This document shows positions 55,884-64,000 of a DNA stretch of 64,000 bases, one piece after another. The stretch spans positions 71,813,482 to 71,877,481 of the forward strand of contig NW_026947484.1 of NCBI RefSeq assembly GCF_034190915.1, written 5' to 3'. The position numbers and the translations under genes were made by a program. This DNA is from Cavia porcellus. Its lineage: Eukaryota > Chordata > Mammalia > Rodentia > Caviidae. Under the pieces are notes generated by a model. That model was not told where the DNA came from. It did no database searches and was given only the letters and a program-made list of their open reading frames with translations. Each line of letters opens with the position of its first letter. Position 1 is the first letter of the stretch.

Positions 55884-58800
55884 ATGCAACAGCAGAAAGA
55901 TAACATGTCAATGATAAACCAACATATAACAGTTATAACCATTAATGTAAATGGTCTCAATGCACCAATTAAAAGAAACAGACTGGCAGAATGGATCAAG
56001 AAACAACATTCAACCATACACTGTCTACAAGAAACCCATCTAACCCAAAAGTATACTCACAGACTGAAAGTCAAAGGATGGAAAACAACATTTCATGCAA
56101 CAGGAACCCCAAAAAAAAGCGGGCGTAGGTATTCTGTTTGCAGACAATGTGAACCTCAAACCAATAATGATCAGAAGAGATAAAGAAGGTCACTACATAC
56201 TGGTTAGGGGAAAACTTCAAGAGGAATAAACAACTATCTTAAATATATATGCACCAAGTTCCAGAGCACCCAGTTATATAAAATAAGTATTAACAGAAAT
56301 GAAAAAAATTAGCAGTAATACAATTATAACAGGAGATCTTAATATACCATTGACTCCAATGGACAGATCAACCAGACAGAAAATCAGCAAAGAAATAAAA
56401 GAACTGAATCATACCTGTGAACAAATGGATTTGATAGACATATACAGAGTATTCCAGTCAAAAACAATACAATACACATTCTTCTCAACAGTACATTGGT
56501 CATTATCTAAAATAGACCATATATTAACTCACAGAACATATTTAAATAAATGCAAAAGAGTTGATATTATCCCTTGCATGTTATTGGATCATAATGCTAT
56601 GAAATTAGAAATTAATGATAAAAGATACTGCAAAAATCCCACAAACACATGAAAACTGAATAACACACTCTTGAGTAATCAGTGGGTCACAGGGGAAATT
56701 AAAGAAATTAAACAATACCTACAAGCAAATGAAAATACAAATACAACTTACCAGAATCTGTCAGATGCAATGAAAGCTGTCCTCAGAGGAAAATTTATTG
56801 CATTGAGTTCCCAAATCAGGAAAACAGAAAAAATACAAAAAAATAACATATGTTACACTTTAAACATCTAGAAAAAGAAGAGCAAGTCAAGGCCAAACCA
56901 AAAGAAGGGAGGAAATTATAAAAATCAGAAAAGAAACTAATGGAATAGAGACTAGGAAAATGATCCAAAGAATCAATGAATTAAAGAGTTGCTTCTTTGA
57001 AAGAATAGATAAAATTGATAAGCCCTGTCATGGTTTATGTCTGTGGCCCCCAGGCCTCATGAGTTTGCACTGTGCATTTGTGATGGTTCATTGTTTAGTG
57101 CTTGGATTGATGGTGTCAGTGCTCCACCCACATAGGGGTAGAGCCAGGATGTGATGTAATGGCAGGAAGATGTGTCTTGCTCTTTGCTGGTTTCTTCTTG
57201 CTGTTTGTAGCTGCCATGAACTGTGGCCCAGCCATGCCCGCCTGCCTTGGAGCCAACTGAGTGTGGACTGAAACCTCCAAAAACTGTAAGAAATAAACCT
57301 TTCCTTTCCCAACTTTGGGCTTCAGGTATTTTGTCTCAGCAATGAGTAAAAAGTAACTAAGACAAGCCCTAGCCAACCTTATTAATAAAAAGGGAGTAAA
57401 AACCTCAAATTCATGCAATAAGGAATGAAAAAGGTGAAATCACTACAGACTCTGTAGAAATACAGAAGATCATCAACACCTATTTTGAAAACCTCTACTC
57501 TCATAGGTTTGATAACACAGAAGAAATAAATAGATTCCTAGAAACATATGAAGTACCAAAGCTAGGTCAAGAAGATGTAAAACTGCTAAATAACCAAATT
57601 TCTATTGATGAAATTGATAATGTATTTAGTCCTTACCTACAAAGAAAAGCCCAGGCCCCAACGGATTCACTAAAGAATTCTACAAGAAATACAAAGACTT
57701 AATGCCAAAACTCCTCAAACTTTTCAATGAAATCAAAAGAAAAGCAATCCTTCCTAAGTCATTCCTGGAAGCAAATATTACTCTAGTAACAAAACCTGAG
57801 AAAGACCCAACTGAAAAAGACAACCACGGGCCAATCTCCCTAATGAACACAGATGCAAAAATTCTCAATAAAATATTTCCAAAATATTGGCAAATAGGAT
57901 GAAGCCATTCGTTGTGAAGATTATACACCATGACCAAGTGGGATTCAGCCCAGGCATGCAGGGATGGTTCAACATATGTAAACCAATAAATGTAATCCAC
58001 CATATCAATAGAGCCAAAAGTAAGAATCACCTGATCATTTCTATAGATGCAGAAAAAGCTTTTGATAAGGTCCAACATTCATTTATAATAACCTTACAGA
58101 AAATTGGAATAGATAGTCTTTACCTCAATATAATAAAGGCCATCTATAACAAACCAGCAGCCAGTATCATACTAAATGGCCAAAAATTGAAGGCCTTTAC
58201 TTTAAAATCAGACACAAGACAAAGATGTCCCTTATCACTGCTCCTATTTAATATAGTACTGGAAATGCTAGCCAGAGCAATTAGATAAGAGAGAAAAACA
58301 AAAGGGGTAAAGATAGAAGGAAAAGGTGTTAAATTATCATTATTTGCAGATGACATAATACTCTACATAGAAGACCCCCAAAACTCCACTGAAAGACTCC
58401 TAGATATAATAAATAAATTCAGCAATGTAGCTGGATACAAAATGAATACTCAAAAATCAATAGCATTTCTATGTACTAACAACAAAATCATAGAGAGACA
58501 AATAAGAGGAGCCACACCCTTCACACTAACAACCAAAAAAATGAAATATTTAGGAATTTTTCTCAGGAAAGAAGTGAAAGACCTATATAGGGAAAATTAT
58601 AATACATTGAAAAAAGAAACCGAAGAGGATCTCAGAAAATGGAAAGACATCCCTTGCTCATGGATAGGAAGAATAAATATTGTGAAAATGGCCATCTCCC
58701 AAAACTGTTATACAGATTCAATGCAATCCCAATAAAAATACCATCAACATACCTCATAGATCTAGAGAAATCACTCCTAAAATTCATCTGGAACCAGAAG

Positions 58801-59404
58801 AGATGTAGAATAGCAAAGACTGTTCTAAGCAGCAAGGACAAGGCAGGAGGCATCACAATCCTTTACTTGAAATTATACTACAAAGCAACATGGTACTGGG
58901 ATCAAAACAGAGCCAAAGATCAATGGAATAGATTAGAAGATACAGTCACAACTACAAACGCACTCAACAACCTTATCTTTGATAAATGGGCCAAACAGTT
59001 TCACTGGAAGAACGAAAGTATCTTTAATAAATGATGTTGGAAAAACTGGCTCTCCATATGCCGAAAACTAAAACTAGAGCCATGCCTATCACCATGTACT
59101 AAAATAAAATCTAAATGGATCAAAGACCTGAATATTAAAACAGAAACACTAAATCCATTGGAAGACAAATTGGGTAAAAACCTTGAAGACACAGGGGTAG
59201 GTAGAGAATTCCTGAACAGGAATCAAATCGCACAGGAAATACTTTCCAGAATCAATAACTGGGATCGCCTCTTTTTAAAAAGTTTCTGCACGTCAAAAGA
59301 AATCTCCAGCATAGTGAAAAGAAAAACCACAAACTGGGAAAAAATCTTAGTGGACTGTCCCTCAGACATAGAATTTCTGTCTAAAACATATAAAGATTTT
59401 TAAA
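55884..59404 (+). pseudogene. L1 ORF2 (endonuclease-reverse transcriptase), broken
   Basis: Endonuclease domain: ITINVNGLNAPIKRNRLA and CLQETHLT near 55930-56045, GDLNIPLTPMDRS at 56332-56370, and a SKIDHIL block. The usual SDH near its end is LDH. Reverse transcriptase: [15 protein letters not shown] at 57929-57970, [12 protein letters not shown] at 58040-58075 and the catalytic FADDIILY at about 58345-58370. C-terminal domain: [12 protein letters not shown] and the cysteine block [16 protein letters not shown] at about 59615. Breaks include frameshifts near 56110-56290 and 58290, and a solo LTR inserted at 57026. It cannot encode active protein. Confidence 0.9.
57026..57364 (+). mobile_element. 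MaLR/ORR1-like solo LTR inserted in L1 ORF2
   Basis: TG...CA ends (tgtcatggtt...ctaagaca), length 339 bp, with an exact 5-bp TSD agccc at 57021-57025 and 57365-57369. Internal blocks: tgtggcccccaggcctcatg, tagctgccatgaactg, ccttggagccaactgagtgt, ggactgaaacctcc and gaaataaacctttccttt. It arose by integration then LTR-LTR recombination, or as a solo remnant, and postdates the L1. Confidence 0.95.
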
Positions 59405-60635
59405 AAATCAGACCCCAAAATTCAAAGATCCAATCCAAAAATGGGCATCTGAGATGAATACACAATTCTCAGATGAAGAAGTACAAATGGCAAATAGATA
59501 CATGAAAAAATGTACATCATCATTACTTATTAGAGAAATGCAAATTAAAATCACACTGAGATTCCATCTCACTCCTGAAAGAATGGCCAAGATCAAGAAA
59601 AATACCAACAACAAATGCTGGAGAGGCTGTGGGGAAAAAGGAACTCTTCTGCACTGTTGGTGGGAGTATATAGACTGGTGCAACCATTGTGGAGATCAGT
59701 CTGGAGATTTCTCAAAAAGCTGGGATTGGAAGTCCCATTTGATCCAGCTATTCCACTTCTAGGCCTTTCCAAAAAGAACTGAAAACATCATACCACAGTT
59801 ATATCTGTGCATGCATGTTTATAGCAGCACAATTTGTAATAGCCAGATCTTGGAAACAACCTAAGTGTCCATCAACTGAGGAAAGGATAAAAAAGTTGTG
59901 GTATTTTTATACAATGGAGTACTATTCAGCTATAAAGAGATATTTGATACATTGAGATATTTATAAATAAATGAGCACAGCTTGAGACCATACTCATAAG
60001 CTAAATAAATCAAACTCATATATATAAATACCAAATAGTTTCCCTCGCAAAAGAAATGGTAAGAATACATAAAAATATGTCGTAAACATGATTCCCCATT
60101 ATATTGCTTTGAAGCCTTATAATGTTTTCATTCATTAATTGAAATGGTTTTATTATGGGTTGATTGATTTTATTGTCTATGATGGTATGAACAGTTATTT
60201 TGAAGCAAACAAGACAATATAATAGCTAGTGCTGATTTAATATCATCTTGTTTTGCAGTCCCACCAAGCTTTTGTTCTATCTCCATCAGTTTATTATGTT
60301 GTATTTTACTGGATTTTATTATATGTGATAGCATAAACAAAAATTTTTATAGACAAGGAGATAATATAGAAACCTTTGTTCATTTTATATTAATTGTTTC
60401 TAAATACCCTGTAATACTTTCATTGTCTTGAATGGTTTTACACTGTCATGTTGTGTTTGATAGTATAATACTCAAATATTTCAAGGAAAGAGACACTATG
60501 GTAGCTAAAGTTATGTCAGGTTATCTTGTGGTGAAACATATGTTGCTTAAATTGTTCTGTTCTGACCTGTGTTATTATGTTGTTATGTCCTCTTTTATCT
60601 TAATCTCCTCCTTTTTAAAAAAATTTTTAATAGAA
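59405..60635 (+). repeat. L1 ORF2 end and short 3'UTR
   Basis: After the main ORF2 break, C-terminal ORF2 sequence continues to about 59800 in other frames. Three 3'UTR modules follow (about 60150, 60300, 60440). The element stops at tctcctcctttttaaaaaaa, a point where the copy at 18271-21228 continues (tctccctcctttttaaaagt) for another 870 bp. This copy therefore uses an earlier 3' end. Confidence 0.7.
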
Positions 60636-60648
60636 AAAGAAATTAGGA

Positions 60649-60813
60649 TTTTAGCATTCAGTCCAACGAGACTATGGCTGGCAGTCTTCATGCGTTTACC
60701 CCGTTTGTACAATTCCTGCAAGATGAAGAGAGCTATTTTTCTTTTAGAAAGAAGCATCTGTCTTAGGCATGCATATAACTTTAGTGTTATGAGGGACACT
60801 TTGTTCTAAATAT
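60649..60813. other. Spacer between the L1 and the class II provirus
   Basis: 165 bp of unassigned DNA. Confidence 0.6.
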
Positions 60814-61241
60814 TGTCGGAGTCGCTCCCGGCCGGCAGGAAGAACACCCGACAAGATCTGGCAGTGGCTGGGCTTTCTTTATTTTCCCTCTCCGTACAGT
60901 CTGCCCCGGGATTCTTCCCGGCCGAAGCCTCTACCGGTCCACTCCCCACGGCTCCTTTCGTGCTTCTCTCTCTCGAGCGGGAGAGGCACTCGCTTATATG
61001 CAGGCACATCATCCAATCAAGCCGAAGCGGGTCAGGCAAGCTGATTGGCTAACCTCACTTGTTACTAGGCAGACTATTTTATAGAGCGGGCGATCAGTGC
61101 AACGATAACAACCCGGAAGCAGGAAGCAGGCGCCATCTTGGCATACTCGATGGGAGGGGTAATCTAGCTCAGGCTTTGCTCTTTTCTACAGGCCGTATGA
61201 CCGTCGTGCAAGGTGACCTAGCACTGCTGTGGCTCCCAACA
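60814..61241 (-). repeat. 3' LTR of the class II provirus
   Basis: 428 bp, minus strand TGTTGGGAGCC...CCGACA. Elements on the minus strand: ccaagatggcgcc (YY1-like core, 61131-61140), an agccaatcagc CCAAT box (about 61041-61051), a catataag TATA box (60993-61000) and an AATAAA signal (60878-60883). The short LTR and tgttgggagcc start resemble IAP-type LTRs. The base after CA suggests an aaatat-like flank; the other TSD copy is outside the window. Confidence 0.88.
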
Positions 61242-61651
61242 TCTCCCCCTACTTTATTTAAAATGAAGAGTGCGCATCGTAGCCCGTCCTGGATTGAGTG
61301 CAGAGGCTTATGCCCTAGATGGAGGCCCACCACAGGCCCTTGGCTTAGACCCCGGTCGGCCGTCCCCGGGTCCACCAACGCCTTGAGGCCCTCGTCCTTT
61401 TTTCCAGGGCCAGGTATAAACTGGATGGAACCTGGATGCACATAAGCATGCACTCATTTCACTCCGTGTAGTCCCCTTGGAGAGAAATTTAGACCTGGGC
61501 AGCATCTAACAATCCAGCGGCTTACGTGCGGTATGGGGTAGGGCCTGGCTTAGGTTGAGTCATGCTGGGGAGGCACGCTCTTACCCGTCATTGACTCTCC
61601 TACCCTGCTATGTTGTTATTTAGAAGGAAGGATGTGGGAAGCTCACTGCCT
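61242..61651 (-). other. 3' untranslated region with polypurine tract
   Basis: Between the env relic stop and the LTR. Directly before the LTR the minus strand reads aaataaagtagggggaga (61242-61259), a clear polypurine tract that would prime plus-strand DNA. No gene is recognised in the remaining GC-rich 390 bp. Confidence 0.75.
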
Positions 61652-62735
61652 CTAGACTCGGTCGTAGGCCAACCTAGCAAGCCATGCGTATGCCTGGGGA
61701 TCATTTTGCCCGTTCCGGGCTGCCGCCAGAGCCGCGTGGGCAACCATGCGGACTTGATGTCGGGCCGCCGCAAGGCGTCCGTTGATAAAAGATGTAACCC
61801 ATCGAAGCACGAACGGCCCTATAAGCAAGAGCAGGAGCAAGGAGCACAGGGGGCCCAGTAGTGGTATTGGACTTGAAAGGGTGGCCCATGTGTGCAATTT
61901 TGGGGTGCACTAAAGTTATGGGAGTCACTGCTATTGTAAGTGATTGGTAGGGCCAGCGGCCATGACTCTCCCATCATCATGCACAGCCAACAATCGGAGG
62001 CCAGGGCTGGATTGGTTTGATTAAGTGCCCTATGGGTGGCTTCTAGGATGTCCTCCATAGCGGGGTCCAGGCTGATGCCTCAGGACTTTGGGCGCAGAGG
62101 TGGGTGGTAAGTTATCTCGGGGAATGGGTCTAGTTGTTTCCATCGCTCTATGATCTGTTCCTGCCGATACTGATCTTGGACCCCCCACCGTCCGAGATAT
62201 GGACGGGGGATACCATCTGCCAACAAACAACATCTCCAATCTTTCCATTGCAGCCCGCCTGCATAAATGGGGAGCTACCTACAACAGTGGGGAGATGGCC
62301 GGGGGCAACAGGAACTGAATCTCTAGTGAGGCTTGCCATCCAATAGGTTTTGTTATTGACCACACATGATTGTGTTTGTGTATAACAAGTCGAATGTACA
62401 GATTCTTCGAATTTCTTGCAAGGGCATATTTGGGGCTTGCCTGACTCAGGGTTCACTTTAGGCTTCTTCACACACTGATAGGAGGGAGCTGTCGGCCCTG
62501 TCCCACTAGCATAGCTAACGAGGTATGCAATTTTCTCCCCACAATCAGTTGGGCCAGAGTGAGAAGAAGGGGGAGATGTGATTATGCCGCCTCCACAATC
62601 ACATGGATTGCCATACAGGGACTTATATAGATCATCTCTAGACACGGGACCCCCTAGTCCAGCATGCACCATACTTATCCTAAAGAGGGTTAGGACAGTG
62701 CTCCCAAGGAGGAGGGCAACCTCCTTTTGGCTCAT
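61652..62735 (-). pseudogene. env: Gamma-type envelope gene, frameshifted and internally deleted
   Basis: The first frame (62735-62148, 195 codons) starts with a hydrophobic signal segment, then a cysteine-rich surface subunit. The frame is lost near 62150. A later frame holds the CWLC motif (61981-61992), which in this envelope class takes part in the disulfide link between subunits. About 40 codons on, a third frame holds a membrane anchor (PLLGPLCSLLLLLLIGPF, about 61810-61864) and a cytoplasmic tail ending at 61652. The rest of the surface subunit, the cleavage site, fusion peptide and ectodomain of the transmembrane subunit are missing. It cannot form a working envelope. Confidence 0.85.
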
Positions 62736-62739
62736 CTTG

Positions 62740-64000
62740 TTAGCTGGTCTGTGACTGATCTCCGGCGGGACAGGTCTGTTCTTCAGTCGAAGGACTTGTC
62801 GCTCGCGTCAGCCTTTCTGGGACCCACAATGGTTCTCGTCCCGGTTCCTGCGGGAAAACACAAACCGCACCTCGGTTCCAGCTGACCACCGGATCCGGGC
62901 CCATCCATTGTCCCGTCAGGACATCTTTCCATTTAACCCATCCCTTATTGTTAGGAGATGGATTACAATGCTCCATAGCTGGGGAGCAATCAGCATTGTT
63001 TAGATTTAAAAAATTGTATGTGAACAATGCCATGGATAACCGTGCCTTTGGGGGTAGGCCTTGGCTTACTCCCCCTTTTTGTTTATATAAAATTTCTTTG
63101 AGGCTTCTGTGGGCTCTCTCAATAATTCCTTGACCTTGGGGATTATATGGAATACCATGTTTTAATTGTACTTCCATAGTCTTGCAAAACTCATTGAAGG
63201 CTTTCCCTGTATAGGCTGGTCCATTGTCTGTCTTTAGTATTTTGGGTTTGCCCCATGCGGCCCAAGCCGCTAGGCAATGATTAATCACATTAGATACCTT
63301 TTCGCCTGTCTCTGCAGTTGCAAATATGATATGAGAGCAGGTGTCTGTAGAGACATGGACATATTTAAGAGATCCAAAATCTGCCATGTGTGTGACATCC
63401 ATCTGCCAAATGTCACCAGGGACCAGCCCTCTAGGGTTAACCCCCACTGATGTAACAGACCTATGTGTGGCACATGAGCCACATAGCCGCACGATGTCTC
63501 GCGCTTCAGCTCTGGAAATGCGGAAGTGATTAGCTAATGTCCTAGCATTGACATGGAACTTGTCATGGAAACCACGGGCTTGTTCTATTGGTGACAGCAT
63601 GTTGAAGATCCACAGTGGGCGAGTGGCCACGTCAGCAGCCGCATTGCTCTGCGTCATGGGCCCTGGTAGGTGTGTATGTGCCCTTATGTGGGTAGTGAAT
63701 ACCTTGGTGTATCTGTTTAGGAGTAAGGCCTGAATAGACAGGAACAACCCAGTCACTTTGGATGTTGGTTTAACTAGACCTGCAGTCTCAAGGACTTGCA
63801 TCGCATTGACCACATATTTTGAATCGGAGACAATATTGATGGCTTCTGGGAATTTCTCAAGGACAGTTTTAACAATCTGTAATTCTACCACTTGTGGTTG
63901 GTCTGGCTCAAACTGTATGCTCACTGGGGGCATGCATGAGACCACATAAGCTCCTACCCCCGTTTTAGATCCATCGGTATAGATTGTCGTTGCTGAAGCA
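62740..64000 (-). CDS. pol: Betaretroviral pol: RNase H and integrase, open to window edge
   Basis: The frame is open from the edge to the stop at 62740 (about 420 codons, 5' end outside). RNase H: a YTDGSK block at about 63970 (first aspartate), E of VELQIV, D of SDSKYV and D of AAADVA. Integrase: a zinc finger HDKFH...CGSC (H-x3-H, C-x2-C), the core D of QMDVTH, D of KTDNGP and E of IIERAH with 35 residues between the last two, and a GPDPVVSW C-terminal block. All catalytic residues are present. The env start codon follows 5 bp after the stop. Coding capacity looks intact in this part; whether the rest of pol is intact is unknown. Confidence 0.92.
   Translation of the reverse strand, partial: ASATTIYTDGSKTGVGAYVVSCMPPVSIQFEPDQPQVVELQIVKTVLEKFPEAINIVSDSKYVVNAMQVLETAGLVKPTSKVTGLFLSIQALLLNRYTKVFTTHIRAHTHLPGPMTQSNAAADVATRPLWIFNMLSPIEQARGFHDKFHVNARTLANHFRISRAEARDIVRLCGSCATHRSVTSVGVNPRGLVPGDIWQMDVTHMADFGSLKYVHVSTDTCSHIIFATAETGEKVSNVINHCLAAWAAWGKPKILKTDNGPAYTGKAFNEFCKTMEVQLKHGIPYNPQGQGIIERAHRSLKEILYKQKGGVSQGLPPKARLSMALFTYNFLNLNNADCSPAMEHCNPSPNNKGWVKWKDVLTGQWMGPDPVVSWNRGAVCVFPQEPGREPLWVPERLTRATSPSTEEQTCPAGDQSQTS

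Larger units (their letters stand above)
54276..60635 (+). mobile_element. Near-full-length L1 retrotransposon
   Basis: It contains a monomer-bearing 5'UTR, a decayed ORF1, a nearly complete but frameshifted ORF2 and part of a 3'UTR, about 6.0 kb once the inserted solo LTR is subtracted. A 13-bp TSD aaagaaattagga lies at 54263-54275 and 60636-60648. Because the L1 3'UTR modules also contain A/T-rich words like this, the TSD is likely but not certain. Stops in both ORFs make it immobile now. Confidence 0.85.
60814..64000 (-). mobile_element. Class II (betaretrovirus-like) provirus, 3' part
   Basis: Read on the minus strand from the right window edge: RNase H-integrase (intact frame), env (broken), a 3' untranslated stretch with a polypurine tract, and the 3' LTR. 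The 5' LTR, gag, protease and RT lie beyond 64000. The pol is of beta type (IAP/MMTV/type D group), but the env has the CXXC motif and tail typical of gamma-type envelopes, an arrangement known from type D viruses. The intact integrase frame and high GC content suggest a fairly young insertion. Confidence 0.9.

Overview
The window looks like rodent genomic DNA, probably from a non-murid rodent; I cannot name the species. The evidence is the repeat content: many tRNA-derived ID SINEs, B1 (7SL-derived) SINEs with the internal duplication, a composite B1-dID SINE, LINE-1 (L1) with a monomeric 5'UTR, MaLR/ORR1-like solo LTRs, and two endogenous retroviruses. I found no convincing host protein-coding exon, tRNA, rRNA or snRNA gene. 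The window reads as a gene-poor, AT-rich stretch built up by successive retrotransposon insertions.

Layout. 1-3090: no recognisable feature. 3103-6551: an ORF2-less half-L1 (HAL1-like) element bracketed by a 12-bp target-site duplication (TSD), with three tandem copies of its 3' end. 6644-14634: a complete class I (gammaretrovirus-like) provirus with two 1075-bp LTRs that I see differing at only five positions, a tRNA-Pro primer-binding site, a wrecked mosaic pol, and almost no gag or env. 15.1-18.2 kb: ID SINEs and a MaLR LTR. 18271-21228: a 5'-truncated L1. 21.2-28.2 kb: old repeats, including MIR, an MLT1-like LTR, an old L1 piece and a 180-bp tandem duplication. 28.2-37.7 kb: mostly unique DNA with two old L1 ends, a younger inverted L1 end, MaLR LTRs and IDs. 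37971-38047: a perfect 32-bp inverted repeat. 38-46 kb: SINEs and an ancient class I pol relic. 46.5-53.9 kb: B1, ID and MaLR copies and a short GC-rich patch. 54276-60635: a near-full-length L1 with 5'UTR monomers, carrying a solo LTR inside ORF2. 60814-64000: the 3' part of a minus-strand class II (betaretrovirus-like) provirus with an intact RNase H-integrase frame and a broken gamma-type env; it runs off the right edge.

How the parts relate. L1 machinery would have mobilised the SINEs and the HAL1-like element. The class I provirus probably moved using proteins from a helper virus, because its own genes look far older than its LTRs. Nesting gives relative ages: the old L1 at 30.9 kb predates the MaLR LTR inside it, and the L1 at 54-60 kb predates the solo LTR inside it. 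TSDs, motifs and reading frames were read by eye; family names are from memory and were not checked against a repeat library.
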